Shown here piece by piece: positions 32,408 to 43,969 of a stretch of DNA of 64,000 nucleotides (within the stretch, counting starts at the first letter, position 1; each line of letters begins with the position of its first letter). The DNA is from Dysidea avara (lineage: Eukaryota; Porifera; Demospongiae; Dictyoceratida; Dysideidae). The notes below the pieces were generated by a model. It did not search any database, was not told where the DNA came from, and saw only the letters and a list, made by a program, of their open reading frames with translations. A program made the translations under genes and the position numbers. The DNA is taken from assembly GCF_963678975.1 (NCBI RefSeq), contig NC_089276.1, positions 32,008,368-32,072,367 on the forward strand, given 5' to 3'.

Positions 32408-33635
32408 TGTGTACAATTATAATATATATAAGTCATACGTATACGTACTTAGAAACTCTTATAACCTTTGTTGGTATGTGTGTTTACATGCATGATTCAT
32501 ATAGCACTTAAACACATACAATGGCATGCATATACAGTTTACATACAGTATCATACCCCCTCATTGTGACCAGATTAACCAAATGTATAGCTGCTATGTC
32601 TAATATTTCTTCTGTAGCTACACTATATTTTCTGCAGTTATAAACCAAGTTTTGACTTATAGTAAATTAATTCAGTTCAACAGCTGAAATGTTGATTCTA
32701 CAGGTATAGCTACTGTTATATTATCAAGCAGCAGCAGTTTTATTTTCAGTTATAACATGTTCACATTGTACATTGCTATATAGCTGTTGAATTCAAAGAG
32801 ACTGGACACAAATACTGTATTAATAAGATCATAACACTAGTATACACAAATTATATAGTATGTATATATACACCCCAGCTAGGCAGCTACACAACAATGC
32901 ACCAAACAACAAATTGCACCAGTACTGCTTCTAAAGCGAAGTACACAGTAGAACACAGTAACCAATTAACAGCATCTAAGTGAGTTCAGTACTGAAGTAT
33001 TGAGCAATGAAATTCAATAGTTTTAGCCTACTGCATGTGGAAGTACACTATATGAGGTTCATAAGTATGTACATCATACTATACTAAGTGACTACAGGAG
33101 GCATATACATGTGTGATCAGTATAAATTTCTTACTATTGAATTTACAATATATATACTGCAAAGGGTTCTCAAAACTTTTTGTGTTTGTAGAAGTTTCTA
33201 TGTTACAGTGCTTAAAGCCACTTTAGCATATACGAACCTTCTTCATTGTGAAGAAGTTGAGTCAAAAATTCCATACACTATTCCAAATATACATGCATGT
33301 ACATGCATCATGATCGAGAGCTGCATGGTTTGGTGCTTGAAGTGCTGAAGAAATTTTTGGCTAGATACGCAGTAGACACTACAGGTGTAATTGTACTTTA
33401 ATCATGACACAGAAAAAGCAATGGGTTATATAAGGCTTAGAAAATTGGAGGTATAATTTATAGGATTCAAGGCTTAAAGAGAAGCTGCTGAAAGGGTCAA
33501 CTTCTCAAACAGAATTTTCAAGCTTCTAACGGTGTGTGAACCAACCAATGTCTTTGCATTCTTCTTGACTTGTGCACTGCTACTGTGCCTTAATAATTAT
33601 ATCATTGTACAAAACATCGATATCCTGGCATACTA
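32408..33635. other. Intergenic, no gene seen
   Basis: AT-rich sequence without convincing ORF, splice-bounded exon or repeat. It lies in the head-to-head space between the two receptor genes. Confidence 0.5.
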
Positions 33636-33872
33636 CACTGCTTGAAGGTTCTTAGTTTACTAATTTGTTAAGATGCCTTACTGTAGTTATACTGATAGTA
33701 AAGTGTCAGTAAACTTAAGTATATGGAACATAATTATTTTACCAAGTTTTAAACTCTCAGTAAAACATCAGTGAATGCGGGTTTACTGAAAAACTACTAA
33801 AATAACAAACAATTAACTGTTCCATATACTGGGGATATACCACTGTAGTAAACTAAGATACTTCAAGCAGTG
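33636..33872. mobile_element. CACTA-like MITE (237 bp)
   Basis: Ends CACTGCTTGAAGG and its inverted copy CTTCAAGCAGTG, with CTA on both sides. Inner arms pair through TAGTTTACT and TATATGGAACA. CACTG ends with a 3-bp duplication suggest the EnSpm/CACTA group. No transposase. Confidence 0.65.
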
Positions 33873-34117
33873 CTAATTCTTGAAATTCTTTGTACTTTTA
33901 TTTACTGAAACCATAAAAATCAACTCTTGTATTAGTACTATTGAAAGACTATTTTGAAAATAACTTCTAATGGCTACATACAGTATTATGTATTTAAGCA
34001 GAGGGTGTTTAGCTCATATACAAACTTGATGAAATGTTTTATTCATTTTGCAGCTAAAACATTGATTTTAGTAAGCATCTAAAAGGCTACAGTGGCTATC
34101 ACCAGAATTAGAGATTT

Positions 34118-34354
34118 GTGACCGAATTTGACAAAACCAGGCTTCCACACACATCCAGATTTGCGACTTTAAATGATCATAACTCAATGTAGAAGTAAGC
34201 CATCACTTTCTAAGTTTAACCTGTTATTGCATAATGTAACGACAGAAAGTTCTGAAAATTGTAGGTCAATAGCATACTGAGTGGTCAAGTTACAAGTGGT
34301 TAAAGTTGAAGAATTGGATGTGTGTGGAAGCCTGGTTTTGTCAAATCCGGTCAC
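34118..34354. mobile_element. MITE with ~40-bp inverted ends (GTGACCG)
   Basis: Starts GTGACCGAATTTGACAAAAC and ends with its near-perfect inverse. A 4-bp ATTT on both sides may be the duplication. Partial relatives lie at about 35115-35218 and, inverted, at 49420-49560. Confidence 0.75.
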
Positions 34355-34504
34355 ATTTATACATGTAGTTGATCATGCCCCACATTGTGTATCTAATTTC
34401 TCTTATATAACATTTGAACAAAAATGTGCATGACCACTGTAATATAACAATAATGTGAATATATAGGAAAAATAATCCCTCCAACCTTAAGATTCAAATT
34501 GCAG

Positions 34505-34665
34505 GCTGCCCCCAATGTCTAGTCAGGTGTCACTCTCAGCCTCCTCCAGGAGGGACGGATTTTCTTCCTTTTTACCCAAGTGCAGGCCCCACGCGATGTC
34601 TAGTCAGGTGCTACTCTCAGCCTCCTCCATTAAGAGGGATGGATTGTCTTCTTTTAAACCTAAGT
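34505..34665 (+). repeat. Two-unit tandem repeat, ~85-bp period
   Basis: ATGTCTAGTCAGGTG, then ACTCTCAGCCTCCTCCA, then GGATGGATT-like sequence occurs twice in a row. A 76-codon open frame across it is probably not a gene. Confidence 0.7.
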
Positions 34666-34711
34666 ATTTATTATTAGAGCTTTACACAGCCATCACCGAA
34701 GGAACTAGAGA

Positions 34712-35218
34712 CTTAACATTACAGTATAGAACCTCCATTATCTGAACACATCTGTGTGTCATGACAGTTCAATCATAACAATGTTCAGATAACTCAGTAA
34801 ATGTGTTGTGAATAAATGAATCCCATTCACTTATATAAAGTTCAGTTCAACTACTCTATTAGTACATACAATTACTTTCATAAAAATTAATGTTCACCTA
34901 ATGGTGAAATACTCTAATAGAGCAGTCACGAAATACTCAAATTTCCGTGTAGGCTTTGCTCATTTCTAAACAATGCATCATAACCATAACTTCATTTCCT
35001 TGCTGAAAGTTGATTTGAGCATAGATACAAAGGTGCAAAGGTGTGCTACTAAATTTATACTCTTATCAGACTGCACAACTATCAACTCCATGTGTTGCCA
35101 TTAATGTATACTTATGACCAAATTTGACAAGACCACACACATCCACTTTTTATTATTTGAAGTACTATAACTCAATGTAGGAGTATGCCAATAAATTCAA
35201 ATTTTGACCTGCTATTAA
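34712..35218 (+). repeat. Inverted duplicate arm, outer block
   Basis: Reverse complement of about 49440-49960. Shared blocks include ACAGTATAGAACCTCCATTA, TGTTCAGATAACTC and TGGTGAAATACTCTAATAG. At 35218 the match is interrupted by a ~3.8-kb insertion and resumes at about 39050. Confidence 0.7.
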
Positions 35219-35227
35219 TTTTTACTA

Positions 35228-36020
35228 TCAAGACACACGGTAGTGTGTCGTGCGGCCCAAGAAGCCAGCGTGCCACCCGTGAGTATATTAACAGGAAGAA
35301 AGAAAACGCAATTTTCACACCTATGTAGCTCTGTGATCCCTTACCCGATTGGAACCAAATTTGCTAGAGAGGTGCCGGCCAGTAAGGGGAGTCTACACAC
35401 CAACTTTGAAGAAAATCGCTCCACCCATTTCCGAGATACGAGCGAACAAAATGTCGTTTTAATTTCTTCGTTTTTTCTTCTTCTACTTCTTCATTTCGCA
35501 CACTTCGCAAAATCCGCCATAAAACACGAATGCGTGCTCGGATCGGGCTGAAATTTGGCACACTTAAAGGGCTCATTAAGGCGGATCTGTGTACCAACTT
35601 TGGTAGGAATCCGATGAACATTCACGGAGTTATGACCGATTATTTTCGTAAAATAAGGTCGAAGGTCTGTCACGCCTACAGGGTAAACCCCTTTGAAGAA
35701 TCAGTTGAAAATTGCTATGTAGATGGAGCAACCATCGTAGGAGTGCCTTTTTGTGGTTTGAAAGGAATCGGGATAAAGACCACGGAGATATGACACAAAA
35801 TCCGACCTGTGTCAAAATTACGCGATCGATTTTTATGAATAAAAAACTATTAGTTTTCGTGTCTATCAGGCAAACCGCTTAGAGCAATGAGCTGAAAATC
35901 AGTATGTAGCTGGAATAATCATCATAGAAAGTCCTTGCAGTAGTACAGAAGAATTGGATTACAAACCACTGAGTTATGATTCGAAAGGCAACTACGAGTA
36001 GCAAATGCGAGATCGAGATA
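35228..36020 (+). mobile_element. Composite repeat, forward copy 2 (end block plus inner region)
   Basis: Starts TCAAGACACACGGTAGTGTG, continues through the GGAAGAAAGAAAACGC and GATTGGAACCAAATT blocks and ends in GAGATCGAGATACTC. Inverted relatives are 24720-25485 plus 27166-27212, and 55990-56690. Open frames of ~100 codons here have no recognisable domains. Confidence 0.7.
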
Positions 36021-36049
36021 CTCTAATAGAACAGTCACCCTAATAAAGC

Positions 36050-38470
36050 ATTCAGCTGCATTTATAATTTACTCAATTATATTACATTGCAAATTATTCT
36101 GTAGGGAATTCAGTTACAAACAAGTCACCCTGTAGTCAGATCAGCCAGAAGAAGGTACCTAATAGAGAGTTCAGCTACAAAGAAACCATCATGTAGAGAG
36201 TTCAGGTCAAACAAATTGCCCTGTAGAGAGATCAGCTAGAAGAAATTACCTTCTAGAGAGTTCAGTTACAAAGAAAAAATCATGCAAAGTGTTCAGCTAC
36301 AAACAAATCACCCAGTAGAAAGTTCCGCTATGAACAGACCACACTGTAGAGAGTTCAGTTAGAAACAAGTCATGCTGTAGAGAGATCAAGTAACCTTGTA
36401 GAGAGTTCAGCTACAAAGAAACCACCATGTAAGAGAGTTCAGCTGCAAACAAATCCTCTGTAGAGAGTTCAGCTAGAAACAAGTCACACTGTAGAGAGAT
36501 CAGCTAGAAACAAGTCACCCTGTAGAGAGTTCAGCTAGAAGAAGTCACATTGTAGAGAGTTCAGCTACAAAGAAACTACCATGTAGAGAGTTCAGCTGCA
36601 AACTAAATCACCCTGTAGAGAACTCAGCTCCAAACAAACATGCCCTGTAGAAAGATCAGCTAGAAGAAGTTACCTTGTAGGGAGTTCAGCTACGAACAGA
36701 TCACCCTGTAAAGAGTTCAGCTACAAACAAATCACACTGTAGAGAGTTCAGTTACAAAGAAACCACAATGTAGAGAGTTCAGCTGCAAAAAAATCAATCA
36801 CTCTGTAGAGAGTTCAGCTAGAAAAAGTCACCTTGTAGAGAGTTCAGCTGCAAATAAATCACCCTGTAGAGAATTCAGCTACAAACAAATCACCCTGTAG
36901 AAAGATCAGCTAGAAGAAGTTACCTTGTAGAGAGTTCAGCTACAAAGAAACCACCATGTAGAGAGTTCATCTGCAAACAAATCACCTGTAGAGAGTTCAG
37001 CTAGAAACAAGTCACCCTGTAGAGAGATCAGCTAGAAACAAGTCACCCTGTAGAGAGTTCAGCTAGAAGAACTCACATTATAGAGAGTTCAGCTACAATG
37101 AAACTCTCATGTAGAGAGTTCAGCTGCAAACAAATCACCCTGTAGATAACTCAGCTATGTACAAACAAATATGCCCTGTAAAAATATCAGCTAGAAGAAG
37201 TTACCCTGTAGAGAGTTTAGCTACAAAGAAACCACCATGTAGAGAGTTCAGCTGCAAACAAATCACCTGTAGAGAGTTCAGCTAGAAACAAGTCACACTG
37301 TAGAGAGATCAGCTAGAAACAAGTCACCCTGTAGAGAGTTCAGCTAGAAGAAGTCACATTGTAGAGAGTTCAGCTGCAAAGAAACTACCATGTAGAGAGT
37401 TCAGCTGCAAACAAACCACCCTGTAGAGAACTCAGCTCCAAACAAACATGCCCTGTAAAAAGATCAGCTAGAAGAAGTTACCTTGTAGAGAGTTCAGCTA
37501 CAAAGAAACCACCATGTAGAGAGTTCAGCTGCAAACAAATCACCCAGTAGAAAGTTCAGCTATGAACAGATCACCCTGTTGAGAGTTCAGTTAGAAACAA
37601 ATCATCCTGTAGAGAGATCACCTAGAAGTATCACCTTGTAGAGAGTTCAGCTACAAACAAATCACCTGTAGGGATTTCAGCTACAAACAAATCACCCTGT
37701 AGAGAGGTCAGCTACAAATAAATCTCCATGTAGAGAGTTCAGCTGCAAACAAATCATCCTGTAGAGAGTTCAGCTATGAAAAGATCACCCTGTAGAGAGT
37801 TCAGCTATAAGAAGTCACCTTTTAGAGAGTTCAGCTACAAACAAATCACCCTGTAGAGAACTCAGCTACAAACAAATATGCCCTGTAAAAAGATCAGCCA
37901 GAAGAAGTCACTTTGTAGAAAGTTCAGCTATAAAGAAAAACACCATGTAGAGAATTCAGTTGCAAACAAACACCCTGTAGAGAACTCAGCTACAAACAAA
38001 CCGCCCTGTAGAAAGATCAGCTAGAAGAAGTTACCTTGTATGGATTTCAGCTACAAACAAATCATCCTGTAGAGAGTTCAGCTACAAAGAAATCATCATG
38101 TAGAGAGTTCAGCTGCAAACAAATCATCCTGTAGAGAGTTCAGCTATGAAAAGATCACCCTGTAGAGAGTTCAGCTATAAGAAGTCACCTTTTAGAGAGT
38201 TCAGCTACAAATTAAAGCAACCACCATGTAGAGAGTTCAGCTGCAAACAAATCACCCTTTAGAGAATTCAGCTACAAACAAATCTCCCTGTAGAGAGACC
38301 AGCTAGAAACAAGTCACCCTGTAGACAGATCAGCTAGAAGTAGTTACCTTGTAGAGAGTTCAGCTGCAAACAAATCACCCTGTAGAGAATTCAACTACAA
38401 ACAGATAGCCCTGCAGAGAGTTCAGCTAGAGTCAAGTCACCCAGTAGAGAGATCAGCTGCAAATTATCCT
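36050..38470 (-). repeat. ~31-bp minisatellite array, orientation 2 (~2.4 kb, ~75-80 units)
   Basis: Units follow TAGAGAGTTCAGCTAC, AAACAAATCACCCTG with alternative middle variants (AGAAACAAGTCACCCTG, AGAAGAAGTTACCTTG, AAAGAAACCACCATG). The variants recur in a fixed order several times (compare 36420-36660 with 37200-37450), giving a higher-order repeat of about 360-400 bp. Confidence 0.95.
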
Positions 38471-38502
38471 GTGGGGATTAATTGACATATAATAAATATA
38501 TG

Positions 38503-38530
38503 CAAGAGTTCATAATATAATGAACTCTTG
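38503..38530. mobile_element. 28-bp palindromic insertion with 7-bp duplication
   Basis: Arms CAAGAGTTCAT and ATGAACTCTTG flank a 6-bp centre, and ATATATG lies on both sides (38496-38502, 38531-38537). Ends are the same as in the 60-bp palindrome at 7826-7885, whose insertion is proven by an empty site. Confidence 0.75.
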
Positions 38531-38712
38531 ATATATGCATTATATATATATAAATTGTACATTTACTGATAAAATCAGAATGAGTTAAAGTATTTATAAA
38601 ATCTGCTTCATCTTTTTCTTTTTCCTGTGGTAAAGAAAAATATATAGGTTAAAAAATCCCAAAGCTGGCCATAGGCCGGCTTTGGGGTATACAAATACAA
38701 AAAGAAGTGAAA

Positions 38713-39045
38713 TCTAATAAAAAAAACAGCCAAGCTGTAAAAAAAGGAGTGCGGCCCTTGAAAAGGCTATGGTGAAAAAAGATGTGAAATCCAAGGTGGC
38801 GGCCAAGAAATGGCTGTGATGGTAGGTTAATGGTAAAAATTTTAATAACGACAATTCCGGTGAATTTTGTGCCAATTGACCAAGCGACACCAAATTCACC
38901 TGAATTGTCGTTATTAAAATTTTTACCATTAACCTACCATTACAGCCATTTCTTGGCCGCCACCTTGGATTTCACATCTTTTTTCACCATAGCCTTTTCA
39001 AGGGCCGCACTCCTTTTTTTACAGCTTGGTTGTTTTTGATTAGAT
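38713..39045. repeat. Foldback with ~140-bp arms
   Basis: Left arm with CAGCCAAGCTGT, GGAGTGCGGCCCTTGAAAAG and CCAAGGTGGCGGCCAAGAAA; the right arm is the inverse. The loop is ~45 bp around 38875. The shared CAGCCAAGCTGT and GGCCAAGAAATGGCTG-like blocks link it to the element at 55699-55849. Near-identical 69-71-codon frames on both strands are palindrome by-products. Confidence 0.85.
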
Positions 39046-39049
39046 ATAT

Positions 39050-40215
39050 ATATGCTAAGAATTGTGTGTAAATTAGGTCAATATCTTACTGATCCTGATG
39101 TGTGTCATTCTTTATTGAACAGGGACTTAACATGCTAACTTGAGTACATACAAACATACCTATGATACACGAGCCCAAATAGGCAATGTGTATGTGTTAT
39201 CACTGTCACAGCAAACTTTACATAATACATCCAGTATTACTTACGTCGACCCAGCAGCAGCAACATTCAGCAACCACATTGCAAACATACAATTGTAACA
39301 AGTATTAGTAGATTCAGTTGTGACACATTAAATTTAATGACAGTTAGCATTTAGTGATACCACACACACAGCCTTGGACTAGGCAGCTATTAAGTTTAAT
39401 TATTCAGCAATTTGCACCCACACCTCAGTTTCCAGAAGCAACATATAAGAAAGCAGGCTATCAGGGTGGTAAAAAAGCAGGCTATGAGGGTGGGTGGGTG
39501 GAAATTGTGATCTCGTTAACTTTACAAGCTTAGGTACTCTACTGCCTAAGGAATATTTGAGGTTAAGTGATCCTGGTATAGCACCAAACAATCATATGTG
39601 ACAGTGGTAATAATGATGAGCAAAGTCTGACCTGTTACTATGTTAATTAGGATTGTGGAATTTAATTATGATGTGCGCTTATGTAACCAGGTAACAGATG
39701 GTCACACTTGGTGTTACATATTGACAACTCACCCAATGGAAGCTAGCATGTTAACTTTTGTTTGTTGCTGGGGCAACAAACTACATTATATCAATGGCCT
39801 TATCCAGGATATTTCAAAGGTTGTTTCCTGTGAATTGTAGATGCAGGAGCCTGGTGAGTATTCTGTGTGAATAATGATACACTATGCAATACAGTCCACT
39901 TATTTTATAATATCATCAAATTTATCATGGGAGCCACAATATTATCACATTCTTAAAGTACACAAATTCTCAAAGTATTAAGCTTACTTTAATGCTTCTT
40001 TTCCAATGGCATTAGCATCAACACAATTGTTATATTACTACCCCACCATGAGTGGGATGTCATTGTTATCAACCCAAGGCCAAGGCCAAGGTGTTGATAA
40101 CAGATATCCTACAAGTGCAGTTGTGGGGTTTAGTTGGCTGCTATCCCACCCTTGTTAAAACACTGATTTCAATGACAATTATCATAAATTGAGGTGTTGA
40201 TAACATGTTATGGCA
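39050..40215 (+). repeat. Inverted duplicate arm, inner block
   Basis: Reverse complement of about 48930-49440, with ~700 bp extra (39120-39800) in this copy. Shared blocks are TGATGTGTGTCATT, TTTCCTGTGAATTGTAGATG, GGGAGCCACA, and the CCAAGGCCAAGGCC run followed by GTGTTGATAACAGATATCC. No gene in it. Confidence 0.7.
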
Positions 40216-41201
<986 letters not shown>

Positions 41202-41492
41202 TGTAGCTTTGTGTATGCATGTGTGCATGCGCGCGCGTGTGTGTGTATGTATGTGTGTGTGTGTGTGTGGTGACAATGTCAATAAAGACAATGACATTGA
41301 TAAGGAGGAGATAGACCGACATTATTGAGCAATGAAGTAATTATCTCAAAAGGTACATCAAAGAAGTGGAGAGGCTGTTGACGTTGATTAATAAAAAAAA
41401 TGAGCTGTTAATTAAGGATGAAGAGTACAAATGTTCAGAATACGAGGAGGAAGATGATAGCAGCTTCAAAGTTAAGATTATGAGCTCTATAG

Positions 41493-41810
41493 AAGGGGTA
41501 GGTCCAGGCTTTCTAAAAGGGGGGTTCCACTCTGGAATTGCAAATTCAGTCTAGCCTGGTGATGCCGTGGCCTAGCTGTAAATTGAAGACCCCAAAAGTT
41601 ACTATCTTCTGACAATAGCTGTCCTCCACCAACTATATCTCCTTATTTATAACTACATACTAGCTTGCTACACTGCTCCTTTGAAGAATATTGTGACTGC
41701 TTTATTAGAGTATCTCAACCTTGAATGCTCTAGAGTATCGCAAATTATTGATGTTATCAAAGCTCTTCCAAAAAAGGGGTTCCATGGAACCCTCCTTGGA
41801 TCTGCCCCTG
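41493..41810. mobile_element. Short TIR element of the CAGGGGCGG group
   Basis: Ends AAGGGGTAGGTCCAGG and CCTTGGATCTGCCCCTG, with flanks TATAG (41488-41492) and TGTAG (41811-41815), a 4/5 match to a 5-bp duplication. The interior holds GGGGTTCCA at both ends in direct orientation. Non-autonomous. Confidence 0.65.
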
Positions 41811-41815
41811 TGTAG

Positions 41816-43957
41816 TGACTGTGAGCTGTATAGCTAGTGACTTTGAAGATTGCAAGAAAGATCAGTGACTTGAAGATGAAGTAAAACCAGGAAGAAGGAC
41901 AGCTGGGCAAAGTCAACATCATATGAACCAACAAAAGAGTAACAATTAAATATAAGTTAGTATAATGAGCTCATTATTTTACAGTAGTAAGGGTGAGGAC
42001 AACAATGATGAATAAAGAGTTTGTTTCTTATGCACACATACACTTAGAATATAAATTACTTACTTTATGTCTATCTGAATAGTGATCTTTTGTTAGCACT
42101 ATATTGACATATTGTATGCTTCTTTTACATTTCATCCCAAGTGTGTATATACCAGGCAAAGCATGAGTACCCATTGTACATATTCGTGATGTGAAAGTGT
42201 ATTTAACAGGAAATCATAATGGTGGTTCATATTTTAAACCTGCTTCAAAATTCAATTCTTTTACTCCATTAGTATTCTAAAAGTTATTCAAGCATAATTT
42301 CCTACATCCCTAATAGTAGTCTGAATATATACTGCAGCTGTCAAACAGTGGGCACAGAAAGCGGTTCAATATCAAGGGGCCTATAGACTGCCACCATCAA
42401 AAATAAATTGTATTAGCTAGATTAATTCTAATAGTACAGTTGTGGTCTAGCTACTTATATTAGAGTATCCCAATACTGGAGCAAACCCTTCTGAAAATGG
42501 TGGAAAATTATATCATTTCAATAGAATTTCCCTTTATTTCGCTGCTACACTTATAACTGCTTGTACAATATTCAAGTTGTAGGGCTGTGAATCACTTATG
42601 CAATAATCAGTTAATCAATTGGTTACAATTGAGGGTGATTGATAATCGGGCTATGTATGCAACAACCAGTTATACAATTGGATCACATGACCACAAAATT
42701 GTTTACATTTTGGTCATAAAGAGTGCACTAAAGTGAACAAGGAGGTTGTTTATTGTTTTTTTTGTTAGGAATTACACATCACAAAGCCATTCTTTCCCCT
42801 TGCCTCTTATGTCAAACAGCATGTTTGATTAAGAAAACACTGTTAAGTACATTATTACATTGAAAATGTAAAAATAATCATTTAGCTAATTAATCGGGTA
42901 GTCAATTGGTTATATAAGGAGCCAATAATCGGCTATGCACATTTGGTCCAGGTCACAGTTCTACTAAGCTGCAGGGCACAGGTAGACAGACTCTGAAGGA
43001 CAATCCTATTCAAACTTCAAAGTGCAAAATATAATACTGTATCTATGTATGGGAAATTGAAAGAATTTGTCAAAAGGCAGCAGCAGTAACATGGAGCTAG
43101 TAAACATGTTAGAAATAATTACATGTGTACTAGCAAGGGCAACAATGTAATTTTAGTTGTTAGTAAAACAGAAAACATTTGCTTCATTGATAGCAACATG
43201 ATTCAAAAATATAAGATAAACAAGTACGGCTAGCTACTGTTACATCACCACCCCACAAGTATTAAAATACATATGTCAGCCTTTATGTATTACATATGTC
43301 TTGGATGAGTGAATAGTGCATGCTTACTGATTATTGCAAAAAGTTATACTGAAGAACACCGACAAAATTTACTAGGTAATTTGATAGAGTGATTAATTAT
43401 AATAAATTTATGTTGAATTTTATGTACTTAATCATGGGCAGCTCTAGGAGTTTCGGTGACTGGTTTCCAATCTTCCTGTTGAATGCCTGAATATACCCAA
43501 CCAGTTTCTGGAAATCTCAGAAATCCCCTTGGAACTGCTTCTGTTAAACTGAGCACTGCATAATATGTAGCAGCACATATTGACAAGGGTGTAGTGGTCA
43601 AACCTTGTATTAGTATATTTTGTCTAAAAACAGAAGTGCTTTACTACCTTCCTTTCAACCGTGTTTTACACAATGTACTTCTGATCTTTTGTATGAAAAC
43701 TTTGCACTGCAGTTATAGCAACTATAGCTAGGCTCTTTTGAGCTGAATATTGAGCTGCTAATGTTAGAGCTTAAAATTAAAACATGTACAAAATTGTATT
43801 TCTGCATTTTATTTGTAATTGCTGTGTATAATGTATTTCAAATACAAATACAAATACTTTTAAAAGCATTTAATACTTTTAAAATACTTCTGTACTTTGA
43901 TCTTCTTTGCTGTATTATTTGATGCATCTGTGAAATTGTTATTGTTACTTGATTTCA
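41816..43957. other. Intergenic upstream of receptor gene 2
   Basis: No gene is seen. About 42600-42950 holds repeated ATCAATTGGTTA/AATCGGCTATG motifs in loose inverted order, perhaps an old element. A splice acceptor (TTACTTGATTTCAG, ending 43957) lies just before receptor gene 2, so its 5'-UTR exon should be somewhere upstream. Confidence 0.5.
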
Positions 43958-43969
43958 GTTACAATCATA

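Larger units (their letters stand above)
35219..39049. mobile_element. Composite insertion (~3.8 kb): hairpin end, inner repeat, minisatellite, foldback
   Basis: The inverted duplicate near 49440 is continuous (GACCTGATATTAATACAATGC, then TAAGAATT), whereas here GACCTGCTATTAAT stops at 35218 and TGCTAAGAATT resumes at about 39051. The sequence between is therefore an insertion, possibly built up in steps. Order: terminal hairpin block (35228-35275), inner repeat (to ~36020), short ACTCTAATAGAAC motif, minisatellite (36050-38470), 28-bp palindrome, foldback (38713-39045). All three terminal blocks in the window read A/TCAAGACACAC at the edge, as in Helitron-like elements that insert between A and T. 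The Helitron assignment is a guess; no Rep/helicase is present. Confidence 0.6.

Noticed and set aside
35243..35793. Open frames of 102 and 87 codons in the composite repeat
   Set aside because: Start codon lies in the terminal hairpin block, no domain is recognised, and the inverted copies at 25 and 56 kb do not preserve the frames.
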